DNA of 64,000 bases. It comes from Sipunculus nudus (lineage: Eukaryota > Annelida > Sipuncula > Golfingiida > Sipunculidae). The position numbers and the translations under genes are program-made. The notes below the pieces were generated by a model that did not search any database, was not told where the DNA came from, and saw only the letters and a program-made list of their open reading frames with translations. Shown piece after piece: positions 35,050 to 46,834 of this stretch. Positions within the stretch are counted from its first letter, which is position 1. Every line of letters starts with the position of its first letter. The stretch covers positions 59,529,676 to 59,593,675 of the forward strand of contig CM049316.1 in the NCBI GenBank assembly GCA_026874595.1, in the 5' to 3' direction.

Positions 35050-36696
35050 AGTCACCAGTGCACATGAGCAGGTAAAAAAGAAAAGAGGTGAAAAGTTGTG
35101 TATAATATATACTATAAGTATACTCTTGATATGCATATGTCGTTATTGTGGGACTTTTCAGGAATTTATAACTTGAATTTGAAACACAAGTTTACTTAAG
35201 AAAAATACACTTGTGTTTAATTTCTGGCATGAACAATGATGAACAGTCTATATGCAAGGACTATTAAATTTGAGTATCTTTTTGTACGTGTGTTACGCGG
35301 ATTGCTGAATTTTAAAGCGGAAACTAAACAAATCTTTAGAGTTAGGGTTAAGGGGTTAATTATTCAAGGGTGTACCTATTTTGGAAAACAACCTATCCCT
35401 TTGGCTTATACGTCTTCTGTGAAACCTCACAGATAAGGTTTGGATAAGGGTTCAGCGATTTCAGGGAGGTCATTTATATTACTCCTTTACCGAGTTTAAG
35501 ATGTGACATACATAAACAGAAAGACCACAGACATGCATTGTGGTATAGACAGGTACTTATCTCTATGATATTAGACGATGCCACCAAAGCGTTGTGACAC
35601 AACTCAGAAATGCTTGTTGTTTGGTCTTTAAGTTTTGGAAAAGATGCCTGAGGACTTCTACAATATTTGAAAAGTTTCTAGAACTATCTATTGCAGCGCC
35701 ATATATCAGAAAGTACGCCAGTGTATATCAAGGAGGTGGACTCGTCCCATGGAAAAATCATCCCCAGACGATCTTGGACTAAGTCCCATCGTATAAAAGA
35801 CCGGTCGAAAATAAGTAGATTATAGTATAAAGAATAAATATTATACCCATATCTTTAAAATATTTGATGCACAGGGAACCGACAAATTTAGTTTCACTGA
35901 ACTGTGGCCAACGAGAAACGTAACAAAAATCCTTGGCGTTTTATGAATTATGTTAACGGAGTAACAGCTAAACAAATCAACAAACTCTTTGAAACAAAAA
36001 CTCCCAGAACTAATAAATAAGTATGAAAAATTGATTGTCACATTTATTAAAATTCAATTTTCATATAAATGGGAGGAATGAATTAAACACACATCAGAAA
36101 CACTCCGTCAGGTGTAATGGATATATCATACGTCGGTTACCCCCCTCTGCCACTTCCCCTTTTATATACATGGTACATTGTGATATCGTGTTATATGCAC
36201 CTGATGCACTGATTCACCCCTGCACATAAAGTTTAAATTTACATTATTGACTCGTTATGGCAGTACACGACTGAAATGGACCAATGCAAATGAAATAACC
36301 CATTTAAATGTATCTGCCAAATTTATATAATAATAATACTAATAATAATATTTTATTTTGTAAAGCGTTAAATCCACAGTATTTTCCTCTAAAACGCTAT
36401 TACAAGCAAGCAATTGTATTAAATGACTATGAGAAAAAATATGCATTAATAAAAATTAAGACAAACATTTAGATGTTACTTAGGCTAAATTAAACAGGCA
36501 CATAATCCAGTAATATACATTAACTATGGTACTAAACCAATAAAATATATTATACCCATAAAAATTAGTTAAAATAACGGTACGGGATTGAAAATCTGCA
36601 CATATGCAAAATCACAGCTTATATTACCTAAGTACTTGAATTTGCATTTAATTGATTGACGAACATTTCCCGCCATTTCCTTGTGAATTATTACAT

Positions 36697-36749
<53 letters not shown>

Positions 36750-37545
36750 AACGTATGCTGCACACTCGGATTAAACGCACTTATTTTCAGACACTCCTAA
36801 ATGCAACGATGAATATTCATAACGAAATCAAACTCCACTCCTATTTTTAGTGTAACCTTACATCACACTTTCGCATTACATTCCCAAATTTTTTTTCAAT
36901 GGAAATCCTTCACAAGAAAAATACTGATCACGCCACATTGCCAACAACAGCTAAATAGTATTACGTTTTATAGATATATAACAATATGTAGAATAAAATG
37001 TTGAATGCGTTAATCTTATGCAAGAGCATGTACATGTACACTCTGCCGATCTTTATAACAGTCTTGTTATAACATAGGTTTACTGTATCTTATTATCCTC
37101 CGCCTGGTGGGTATGCGATAATTCCCGTTCGTGAGTTTGTCTGTTTTGTGTGAATGTGTTTGTTCACATTATAACTCATAACCTGTAATCATGAACAGAA
37201 TCTCATGAAATTTTCAGGGCGCTTCGGGAAAGCGTTCTGGAAGAATCGATCAGATAATGGTGTTGATCCAGCATCTGAGACGGATTCTGGAGCGTAATCA
37301 AGGAATACACACTAATATATGGTCATTTATGGCACGTATGGACCTAGGAATATGGGCAAAATAATAAGTGAATGGACAGAAGCTCTAGCCTCATGGGCTG
37401 CGCATTGCGGCTCGGCCACCTGTTCTGGTTACGGTCGAGCGTCCAGCATATCGTAGTGACGGTGTCCAGTGTTTTTGCAGAGCGTTTTTTAAACTTGTGC
37501 TCCCATGGCGGAGGCAAATATCCATTGGGATGTAGATTTCTAGTG
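35050..37545. other. Duplicated non-coding block 3' of isomerase E1
   Basis: Matches 51250-53170, and part of it matches 58272-58835. Contains (TA)n at 36701-36747 and a dispersed-repeat phrase at 37090-37290 (TTCACATTATAACTCATAAC to GATCCAGCATCTGAGACG) that recurs at 52930-53120. Short frames have no recognisable product. Confidence 0.5.
36701..36747. repeat. (TA)n microsatellite
   Basis: About 47 bases of AT. The paralog at 52550-52590 has only short broken AT runs. Confidence 0.95.
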
Positions 37546-37834
37546 TTATAATCTGGATTTGTCTTCCAGATCTTTCATTTTTTCTTGTACAGAAATCATA
37601 TCCTGCTGATAAGCTCGGACAACGCTGTCATAAAAGCCCAGCTTTATGTTTCTCAGGCTGTCTCGCTTTATCCCTGAGCTGGGCTGGCAGCCTTTAGCAA
37701 GGTTTACTGCCGCCGACAGCAGCGCCTCCTGGCTGTAGACAGCTTTGATTATTCCAGCGTTCTTTGCCTCTTGTCCGGTAAAGCGAGAGCCGAGAACAAC
37801 CATATCAGTCAGGGTCGACTTCGGTACTTTACAT
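37546..37834 (-). CDS. E1 exon 4 (C-terminal helix region, PTS1)
   Basis: Acceptor TATTTTCAG, then the phase-completing A. The exon reads CKVPKSTLTDMVVLGSRFTG through AGIIKAVYS to KSRL and stop. SRL fits the peroxisomal consensus [SAC][KRH][LM]. The coiled C-terminal helix (YQQDMISVQEKMKDLEDK) fits the crotonase trimerisation end. Confidence 0.75.
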
Positions 37835-38919
37835 CTGAAAATATTTCAAATTAAAATTCCTGTTTGAAAACATAACTAAGACGAATAACTAAGACGAAAC
37901 AAAGAACATGCAGGATGAATGTACACAGATACATTCATCGTGGCCCATCACCAGGGGAGCGTGTATTATTGCGCAGTGTCAAGCGTTCAAACATGGCTCA
38001 CACTGCGCAGAATCGCACTTCTAGGAGTAAGCTGAATGCACAGGGGCTTCTATAAACACCAGCTATGTAGGTATAAATGTAGTGAAAAGTGTTATGTTAT
38101 CTGTTCAGATATGTTGGATAAGAATTGTTGCAAGGCAAATTACATGAACATGGACGTTTTTGTGGTAAGAACTTGGAGTGAGTAGGCTACGGAGCCCGGG
38201 AGACGACATGGTGAAAAATATTTATTAATTCGTGCGCACGAATTACTAATCCGTGCGCACGAAATACTAGGTGTGAAAAATATATTTCCAAGGTGGGAAA
38301 AATATTTATTAATTCATGCGCACGAATTATTAATCCGTGCGCACGAATTACTAATCCGTGCGCACGAATTAGTGACCAATGAGAACAGCTCTCTTATGTT
38401 GCTGGCTCAATGCTCATTGGCTACTAATTCGTGCGCACGAGTTATTAATTTCGTGCGCACGAATTACTAGCCAATGAGAAGCAAGCACACATCGACTCTG
38501 TCTAGGCAGAGGTTGGCAGTTTCAACGGGCACACACGGTTGTCAAAATGGAGCCCAGCCTCTTCCGACAATTTCATGACTTCCTACCTTGGAAGTTGCCG
38601 TGCATGGTGGAAAATTTCTAAGGCTTTCTCTTGTAAAACCAAACAACAACGAACCTTATAATCGTTGGGCATAATGGGCACATTATTATAGATAAAGCCG
38701 GCTGAAATTTTTAACAGTTATTTTGCTTCACAAAGTAACTACAGTTACAGTTCTCAACCGCCATTGACGATGATGCTAAATTGCAAATAACGAATAAACT
38801 AGGTGAAATGAACTTCACAGAACTTCTCATGTCATATTTGGAATTCGCTTTCCTGACAGGAACACATAAACATGATATGTTTGAAAGCAAATAAGCTTTT
38901 GGAAATTTTGAAAAAAATT

Positions 38920-39600
38920 ATAAATTCCATTTCTCTATGAAAGTTTTAGATCGTATGTACGAATCATTAATACGTTTAGTACTGGAGTGTGGTGCTTTAA
39001 TATTTAACAATTGTGCTGTCAGACAGTCATACCAGCTGGAGAGTATACAACGGAAAGCATGTTTAACATGTACTGGAGCGCTCTCGACTTCCAGCACTGG
39101 AGCTATGGTAAACGAGCTATAAGGGTCAAGTATAAAAATAAGAAGAGAGCTGGCTATACAATCCACATTTTATTAAATGATTAACGGACTAGCTCCAGAT
39201 TATCTGCTAATATATTAACTCAAGCTCTGTCTCATGCTCAGCCCTATACAGTCCGCGCAAATCGCATTTGCTTAAGATGCCGAGGTTCACACGGAAAGAC
39301 TGTCGCTTTTCTTTCCTTACAATTTTCTTTTCTTTCCTTTAAATAGCCTGCAAACTTTTGAACAGTTTCCTATAATTCAGTCTATTTCAATCGATTCCTT
39401 TAAGGAAAATGTTCGTGACTATTTAAACCCTGCCTCTCCAGAAATATGCAGTTATTATTGCGACAAACATCGTCAACATGAAATTAACCATACTCGGTTA
39501 CGACTAGGTGCCAGTTACTTAAATCAATACCTATTTTCAATTGGAAGGACTGATGGTTATAATCTAATCGATATGCTCGATATGGACTGAGACGTTTATT
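38920..39600 (+). mobile_element. Decayed LINE reverse-transcriptase C-terminus inside the foldback
   Basis: Plus-strand reading in shifting frames gives MKVLDRMYESLIRLVLECGA, NNCAVRQSYQLESIQRKACL, then ALSTSSTGA, later MINGLAPDYL, then NHTRLRLGASYLNQYLFSIG. This is the ordered C-terminal pattern of invertebrate non-LTR ORF2 proteins (IRp.LEya..vw..c, L..iQ..A, INGLAPdYL, TRLRLG.S.LN). Stops and frameshifts abound. It belongs to a different subfamily from the 21.2-kb fragment. Confidence 0.75.
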
Positions 39601-39688
39601 TTTATTGTATTACGCCTAACAGTAATAATATATGTATAAATATCAGTGTATGTGGAATGTCAATCTGTATTAACGTATTTTATGTATC

Positions 39689-39711
39689 TATATATATATA
39701 TATATATATAT
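39689..39711. repeat. Short (TA)n
   Basis: About 23 bases of TA just 3' of the LINE remnant. Confidence 0.85.
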
Positions 39712-40477
39712 CTTATCGTGTGTGAATATATGTGATCTTTTCTAATCTGATCATTTATATATACATTATATATATGTTAATTTTTCACTTTCTTTTAATT
39801 CATATGCAGGAGAGCAGTTGCATTAGCCTTATCGGCTACTTTGTTATCCTATTGAAATAAATATTTTTCCCTTTGGAAATATATTTTTCACACCTAGTAA
39901 TTCGTGCCCACGGATTAGTAATTCGTACGCACGGATTAGTAATACGTGCGCACGAATTAATAAATATTTTTTCCACCTTGGAAATTTATTTTTTCACACC
40001 GAGTAATTCGTGCGCACGAATTAGTAATTCTTGCGCACGAATTAGTAATTCGTGGCCACGAATTAGTAATTCGTGCTCACTTATTAGTAATTCGTGCGCA
40101 CGAATTAATAAATATTGTTTCCACCTTGGAAATTTATTTTTTCACACCGAGTAATTCGTGCGCACGAATTAGTAATTCGTGCGCACGGATTAGTAATTCG
40201 TGCGCACGAATTAATAAAAATTTTTCACGATGTCGTCTCCCGGGCTCCGTAGTAGGCCTACATGGAATTAGTAATATTTTTTGATGAGGTGAGGAAGTAC
40301 CGGAAGTAACGTCATAAGATACGTGAAATCTGAACACATGGTTTGACAGCTGTCTGTTAATTAAAATAAAATTCATGTTATAACTGTGCTAGTCACAAAT
40401 GCAATAACTATACACTTACTCGAAACATATTAAATTTTAGCTCTTGATAAAACATTTCAATTATTCGAGACTTATAC

Positions 40478-40613
40478 CTCATTATTTCAGCAGCCATTCC
40501 CGTAATAGTCATATCAAGGTGAACCTCGTTAAGGGAGAGCCATCCCCGGTCCTGTGTCATCAGCCGATGGTCATGTTACATTACGAGTATTACACCACCC
40601 CCATACACGTGAC
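40478..40613 (-). pseudogene. E1 exon 3 with in-frame TAA
   Basis: Acceptor CTTGCAG and donor ATGAG|GTATAAG are canonical and the length (136) equals E2 exon 3. It reads HVYGGGVILVM, then a stop, then HDHRLMTQDRGW and NEVHLDMTITGMAAEIM. The catalytic Glu is kept. Confidence 0.8.
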
Positions 40614-41184
40614 CTGCAAGAAAAATATTTTACTGAATCAGCGTTAGCTACTTTATCATTCCCCACCTCTTCTGCTATTTAAGTATCGCACATTTATCCT
40701 TGGGTATGTCATGCATGCACTATAAGAATCTTTTTATTAATAGCGTAAGGCGATTTTTTTTTAATTTTCCGTATATCCTCTGATACCGCCGTACGGATTA
40801 TCGTGATTTTTGACATACATATGCTCAGTGTTTGTCCGAAGAGATTCCACCCACTTTTATTGGCAATATTTGTGTTTTACTTGCATAATAAATAGGTTTA
40901 ATATTTGTTCCCCCGAGGGCGCCCCTATTCATTGTGCGTTCGGGCCTGGTTACACAACGGCCATATATATAGTGTGTGATGCCGGGACAAAGCTCTCTCT
41001 GGGGGCTCTATGTGGGGTATTCATACATTTTGCGTTCGCTGGCCTGAAATTATCCGCATTGATAATCTCTTCTCAAAAGGAAACCTGCTTGGAGGTCTAA
41101 TGTGCCCAAGGAGATCTCGCGCGAGAAGAATGCTCAAAAGGGGGGACTTTAAAAAAATCAAAATTACCCGAACGGGAGCGAATG

Positions 41185-42095
41185 CAGGGCAGTGTGTAAA
41201 ACCCGGACCCCACGGACTCCGGACCCAAAAAAAACAATGTCCTCATTTTCTGATAAAAGAACAGAGCAACGTCCCTTAATGTTGCAGCTTTGTGAATGAT
41301 CGTTTCACTGAAAGAATTAACTTTACAAATATATTTCGATGAAGACGGACCTCATTTACTTAACGTTGATGACTGTTCCATTTTGACGGACCCCAGTAAC
41401 CACCTCCATATTTTTATTTATGACTCAAATAGGAGAAAAATAGCATTTTGGTCACACATTTAATATAATTATTTGTTATTTTAAATGAAAATATAATAGT
41501 GCGGGCACACTGCGGGAGAATTATTTGAAGTGCACCACCTGTCGTTGCGGACCTGAGACTGATATATCTCTGAGCTCTTCCACACAACAACAGGTATCGT
41601 GTTCCATTCATAACAACCATGCAAGAAATTGTTGATTACTTGCAATACAAGCAACTCGAGGTTCCAAATAATGATTTTGTATTTTTTTTAATTATTATAC
41701 TTTTTAAAATGATACACAAATGAAATAAATAGAATCTAAATAAAATATTGAATAAAAACCGAGACAAAAATGTAAAACACCATACTATATCATATTGGTG
41801 TTATGGCTAACCGTGAGGTGAAAATATATACCAAAGAAATGGCCAAACAACGAGTAAAAGGGGTCCGTGAGATCCATGAGGTCCGTGCGCCAGGGTCCTT
41901 AGGTGTTAATAAGCAAACTTTGTTGCAAAACATACTATTTTTTATGTTTTTAACCAAACATAATATAAAATATGTCTTTAAATACGTTCTGCTAAAATAC
42001 TTGGAAAAATTATCATAAGAGTTTTAAGAATTACAAATTTTTCTTGTGGTCCGGGATCCGGGGTCCAGGGGGGTCTGGGTTTTACACACTGCCTG
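41185..42095. mobile_element. ~0.9-kb element with CAGGCAGTGTGTAAAACCC inverted termini
   Basis: Left end CAGGGCAGTGTGTAAAACCC and right end the reverse complement of CAGGCAGTGTGTAAAACCC. The similarity continues into C- and G-rich words (GGACCCCACGGACTCCGGA). No clear target duplication was found. CAG-starting termini suggest hAT or CACTA-like affinity. The interior frames (41414-41620 minus, 41803-42018 plus) match nothing known. Confidence 0.65.
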
Positions 42096-42467
42096 AACAC
42101 AGTGACTGTCTCATTGGAAAACATTGGCTCAGCTTTCAAACAGGAAACGTCTTTGAAAGTGCGTGATATTTAAAAAAATATACATCCCATAATATAATGC
42201 TACCACGAACCTTTGCGCAGCGGGATTGCCCGACCATATGAGTGCTAGGTTTTTGTTCGTGATAACGGGAATGCATGCATTTATCGAGAACACATCTCAG
42301 CGCTACTGTACTACCATGTAGGATAACAGGTTCCTTTACTGGCGGATTGATGGGCTCACGGGGCAACTTTAAACAGCGATGATCAGCTTAATATATTATC
42401 ATATAAAATGATTTTATTTATCATATTAACGTCTTCGAAACGTTCTCAGGCCAATCTCTTGGCTTAA

Positions 42468-42698
42468 TTAGATTTTTACGCATACCAACATGCATATAAT
42501 GGATCTATAAATTAATAGCGTAACAGGATTTGTGTGATTTTCCGTATCTCCTCTGACAACACCGTACGGATTGCCGTGATTTTCGACATAAATACACTCC
42601 GGATTTGGCCGAAGACATTCCACCATTCGTACAGGAACATATTCGCCCAAGTCATCCAGACTCCGACACATGGTCAGCTCAAAGACAGGACACACCAA
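42468..42698 (-). CDS. Unidentified exon-like ORF with four spaced cysteines
   Basis: A minus-strand frame opens after a candidate acceptor (CCGACAG near 42705) and reads LVCPVFELTMCRSLDDLG, then VRMVECLRPNPECIYVENHG. The composition (Cys, Pro, acidic and polar residues) looks protein-like and unlike the AT-rich noise around it. A partial diverged copy lies at 40739-40850. No start, partner exon or family is recognised. It may be an exon carried by the insertion, or chance. Confidence 0.25.
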   Translation of the reverse strand: MVCPVFELTMCRSLDDLGEYVPVRMVECLRPNPECIYVENHGNPYGVVRGDTENHTNPVTLLIYRSIICMLVCVKI

Positions 42699-42824
42699 CT
42701 GTCGGATTCAAAGATATCTTTTGACGGTAACATTGTACAACCATGACATTCAACTATGAAAGACTATTTGACATCAGAACTGCTTTCCCCAAACCGTGTG
42801 TAGCACGGGTAATTGCTAGTTAAC

Positions 42825-43504
42825 CATGTATTATCCTTTTTGGCGTATTTCATGTCGTTTCTGATAGATGGCTCTTCGATAGCTCCTTGGCGAAAAATGT
42901 CGAATTGCTCGACTTATAGACAATATTAAAAAGACCTCCACCTAGAAAGTCCAAAAAAACGGGCAATTCAGAGGTGTGGCTGCTGAGGAGTTACGCGATA
43001 ATGGTCGAGTGGCACCACCGTCAATAAGATTTCGTGCTTGCAAGTATTAATCAAATAACCATAAGCAGAGTTTCCTTTAAAAATTAACGCTATTCCTTGA
43101 AAAATTTATCAAATTTCGTTCATACCTTTTTGAATTATTTTGCCAACAAACTAACCAACTAACTAATGGCGACGAAAATATGAAGGAGTTATCATCAGCG
43201 ACCCTATTCGGTCATTTACATTTCAATTGACATGGGCATGTCCGCTGTGCTGGGATAGGCTTCTCGAGCATGTTTACAAGGAGTAGGTTAAACAGATGTG
43301 TCCTGATCAAGTGCCGATAACACTCGATGTTTCTCGATTTATGATGGCATCGGGAAACATCGGGACATCGGTTTTCGTTGTGACAACGCTACAGACTGCG
43401 GACACTATTGGCCAGAAGTGAACCCTGTTTGTGGGAGACCATATGTAACCCGCAAACAGAAAAATTAAAAGAGGAAATACTTTACAAGCAAACAAACAAC
43501 TCAC
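42825..43504. other. Intron 2 of isomerase E1
   Basis: Matches 53855-54500. Includes a dispersed-repeat phrase (GCCAACAAACTAACCAACTA, AAATATGAAGGAGTTATCAT) of the kind scattered in invertebrate genomes. No gene. Confidence 0.45.
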
Positions 43505-43683
43505 CATTAATAGCCGCAATGGTGGGTACTGGGAAGGTCATTACCCTCATTTGAAGTTTTAAGAATAATTCGTTGTATTGAAGAGCTGTCATGGAATCAA
43601 CAGATTCCCGCCATTTAACATCCATACCGTTGGAGTAAAACTTCCCAAGTCCTGTTGTCACCAGAGCCTTCACGGAGGGGTCT
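43505..43683 (-). CDS. E1 exon 2 (first oxyanion-hole loop)
   Basis: Acceptor TGCATTCAG, donor ATTAATG|GTGAGTTG. Reads DPSVKALVTTGLGKFYSNGM, DVKWRES and TFPVPTIAAING. Open throughout and in phase with its neighbours. Confidence 0.75.
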
Positions 43684-45563
43684 CTGAATGCACAAGATAA
43701 CATACTGAATAAGGTAATTCTTTTATAAGTTCAGTGCAACCTCTTCTAGGGACAACTCCTTAAAATGGGCACCTCTGTTTATTGGGCAGGTTTTATCATT
43801 CACGTTATTCTCCTGATTATTTCAGTTCTTGTCATAACCTCCACAGAGTTTTATTCTCAATATATAAAGTGGACACTTTTTCCCAGTCCCCCGGTTGTCC
43901 ATATTACAGAGGTGTCACTGTACTTAAGAATATAGGAGTATTCATTATTAACTACAACGACACAATCTTTCTCAACGCTATTTATATTTTTTATTATTTT
44001 TTTTCATGTATACTTTGTGTCATGGATTATGCTACCTTGGTTCCATTTCTCTGCGGACTCATCGCACATTTACTGCGTTCAGAACAGTTCATGATTAATA
44101 GCATTTGTATTTTAATTCGTCCTAGTTCATAGGAGGGATGACCACTATTATTCTTATCTTATATATCTTGGAGTAAGGTGAATTAAGTGAATGAATACGA
44201 ATTCAGTTTAATAACTTTCAAGATGGTTTATTTACGGCAAAATTTCAAATTTTACCCATCGCGTGTTTAGATATATGCAAATGTTATGTCTGGAGAACCG
44301 CAGCTACAAACATAAATTTAAACAGGAATATTGATCATACGACTGGTATGTAATTTAAGCTTCTTTTATGCGACAAGAGAGTATTTACATTTTTTTCAGA
44401 ATACATCATGATAAGAAAAACCTTAACATATAAACATTCATGAAAATGTGTAATTATTTATACAAGTGACCCATCGACCATGACAATTAGCTGACTTTGA
44501 CATACAGGTGATGCATGAATTAATTATTGATGTTATGATCTTCGGAACCTTAAACAATGGGACTTTCAAGGTGCTCAAATCATGTTTTTTTCTATAGCTC
44601 GCAGAATATATTAGTCACAATGACCTCATTTCATGCTTTCAAGGATATTAACCCAGGGCCTCCCTGAATATAACATTTGAGTGTTCAAATCCTTTTTTTT
44701 TTCCTATTGCTCGCAGAATATAATACACGGTCACCTAATTTCATGTTTCCAACGACATTTACTAAGGACCTCCCTGAATGTCAAGTTAAACGATTCTAGG
44801 TACAACGGATGCAATTTGTGTCCATCTGACTCTCATGGTGGTGAAAAATCATTTTATCGGCCAGTGTCTAGCAGAATATGGATCATCATGACCTAATTTC
44901 AGGCTTCCTGGAAGATTTGCGTAGGACCTCCCTGGATGTGCAGGTAGAAGTTTCTGGGTTTAAAGATACAATTTGTACCCTGTCGCACTGTCTGCATGGG
45001 TGCTCAAAATCACAATCCTATTTCTTAATGATATTTGGATTGTTAACATTGCTATAGATAAGATTCTTTAGTGTTCTTTTTTGTGTGCAAATCAATCTTA
45101 GAATGGAAAGCTTTATCCGATAGAAGAGACTTCTGACGCTACCTATAATTATTTTTTTTAATTTTTAATTGCAAGGCGGGTAACAAAATAATTATTTCCT
45201 GACAATTCTCTAAATTAGTGGGGAGCCTTTAAAATTGATTTATTGCCAAGGAATTGAAATAGTATATGGTACAACTGATACCACGGATTTCTAATTATTC
45301 ATGCGTCGGAAGACTATACGAGTCCCTTATTCACTATATATAATTTCCTTTGTATCCCATTTTAGCCTCTGACGCCACTTTACACTAAGAAAATATCGAC
45401 CGAAGTTTAATTCATGGCCCATTTAATTAACAGCCGGTATGATTTAATAATCATGCAAACTGCAGTGACGCAGCATGAATTACAGTTGGGCGGCAAAAAC
45501 AACTAACAATTGTTTGTTGTAAATATCTGATGTCCATTAGAGTTTTTATTGAATGAACGTAAC
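43684..45563. other. Intron 1 of isomerase E1
   Basis: Aligns with 54678-56578. Contains three diverged copies of a phrase around CTCGCAGAATATAATACA.. GACCTCCCTGAATGT (about 44600-44950). No gene. Confidence 0.45.
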
Positions 45564-45706
45564 CTTTCTGCCTGGTCCGGTGCGTCCATTATCTGTGATA
45601 TACTTTCTATGTTCAGTAGGTCTTCTCCTCTATCCATGGTCAGCACGGCCACCCCGTCCGTTATCTCCATGGTGACACAACCTGCCTTACCGCACTGGAC
45701 CGCCAT
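45564..45706 (-). CDS. E1 exon 1 (N-terminus)
   Basis: ATG at 45706 is followed by MAVQCGKAGCVTMEITDGVA, VLTMDRG and a helix ending DQAE. It ends at donor GAAAG|GTTACG, in phase 2 with exon 2. There is no mitochondrial leader, consistent with the C-terminal peroxisomal signal. Confidence 0.75.
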
Positions 45707-46442
45707 TTCTACTATCCGTCTCCGTTACAGGTAACCTGGTAAATGAACGCTATGTGTATTATGTACTGTGATTGTGACATGCGTGTGAATAATTTACCGG
45801 GGTTTATTAGAGCCAGCTATTCACCTACCTTAATTATATATAGCAAATGTGATTTCTGTCTTACTGTGCGTTTATATTGAAGAGCTGCTGTAACTATTTT
45901 CTGCAAGGAAAGGTTCTTACAATGCATCCCTGCTAGATATATGACCTTGTTTATCTAAAACTTGTTAGTAAACACGGAGCATGCCCAATGGTGCAAAAAA
46001 AAAAATAAAATAAATAAACATGTAATTGAAACTGTCGGTTGCATATGTGAGGAATCCGAAAGTCCATTATAGATGCAAAACAACATTTTCACACCTTTGG
46101 TTCGTCTGATCCAGAAGTTTATAACTCCTTGGTCTGACTTGCTCCAGATGTCCTTGTTGAATGTGTCATGGTTATTTTGGAGGGTCCCACATGTTATAAA
46201 CGCATGGATATAAACAAAATGAACAGTATTTTCAACCTGGAATCAACGTTTTCTGCCCTTTTTTATGAACTGTTCAATTGATTATTTTTACTTAATAATC
46301 GTCAGACTTTGGAAAAGGCCCATTGAAACGAGAGTCGCAGGGAGAAACGTTTAAAATGTATGTGTACTTTCTCGGCGAATAATCATCTTGAAATAATTAA
46401 ACAACACAATGACTGAAAGAATGACATTTATGAATAGGTTTA

Positions 46443-46501
<59 letters not shown>

Positions 46502-46834
46502 GTGTGTGAGAACTAATTTTCATATGTGACAGGTTAATATAGTGATTATATATCAACAATCTAATAAGCAATATCAATTTATATATATATATATATATAT
46601 ATATTTCGTGTAATTAAATTAGTCAATTTAATATATTTTAATAGGAAATATTTTAAAAGAAACCTTACTAGACCTATAAAATAAAGGTCTATTTTAGTTA
46701 TTAATGATGTCGACAGATGACGACACATTGACAACTCCAGCAAGCACCACGCTCGTTTGATGAGGCTTACCACATGACTCGGTACGGTATAAATATCTAG
46801 TCATGTGTCATATACCAGCAGTAAGGCAACAATC
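45707..46834. promoter_or_regulatory. Head-to-head intergenic region between E1 and a plus-strand isomerase start
   Basis: 1.1 kb between two divergent isomerase ATGs, paralogous to 56722-58256. Contains (TA)n at 46444-46497 and 46581-46604. A shared promoter is plausible from geometry; no specific motif is claimed. Confidence 0.35.
46444..46497. repeat. (TA)n microsatellite
   Basis: 54 bases of TA. The paralogous run is at 57439-57497. A second shorter run is at 46581-46604. Confidence 0.95.

Larger units (their letters stand above)
38181..40257. mobile_element. Foldback element with palindrome-array termini and 7-bp target duplication
   Basis: Flanked by AGTAGGC at 38181-38187 and 40251-40257. 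The ends are inverted repeats: TACGGAGCCCGGGAGACGAC at 38188, and its reverse complement reaching 40250. Each terminus (about 280 bases left, 350 right) consists of tandem perfect palindromes AATTCGTGCGCACGAATT spaced about 21 bp apart: roughly seven copies left and eleven right. They are interrupted by a ~48-bp spacer with CACCTTGGAAATTTATTTTT and CACACCGAG. The interior carries a decayed LINE (next entry). There is no transposase. It lies in intron 3 of isomerase E1, and the paralogous E2 intron lacks it. Confidence 0.9.
40728..42822. mobile_element. 2.1-kb insertion present only in isomerase unit 1
   Basis: Unit 2 reads continuously from ACTATAAGAATTA to CTATGTATTATCCTTT (about 53850). Unit 1 has about 2.1 kb between the same landmarks. 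Inside are a nested inverted-repeat element (41185-42095) and a ~100-bp direct duplication (40739-40835 and 42513-42610). The origin of the outer insertion is unknown. Confidence 0.7.
37546..45706 (-). pseudogene. Peroxisomal enoyl-CoA delta isomerase, copy E1 (one stop in exon 3)
   Basis: Four exons with matching phases: 45706-45564, 43683-43505, 40613-40478 and 37834-37546. They sum to 747 bases (248 aa plus stop). Crotonase hallmarks are TTGLGKFYSNGMD (first oxyanion-hole loop), TFPVPTIAAING joined to GHVYGGGVIL (second oxyanion-hole helix), DRGW, and NEVHLD with the Glu corresponding to the catalytic acid of delta3,delta2-enoyl-CoA isomerases. The C-terminus KSRL is a type 1 peroxisomal signal. 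Such enzymes move double bonds during beta-oxidation of unsaturated fatty acids. A TAA at 40576-40578 (Ser->stop in AMSHDH) interrupts exon 3, and intron 3 hosts the 2-kb foldback element. Exons 1, 2 and 4 look intact, so decay is recent or the stop is an allele or assembly error. Confidence 0.8.

Noticed and set aside
36569-36850. Frames containing long IYIYIY stretches (also near 4941, 46579, 58660)
   Set aside because: Translations of TA microsatellites.
39873-40376. Frames reading repeated LIRAHEL-type words
   Set aside because: These are translations of the GTGCGCACGAATTA palindrome array in the foldback terminus, open in both strands by symmetry.
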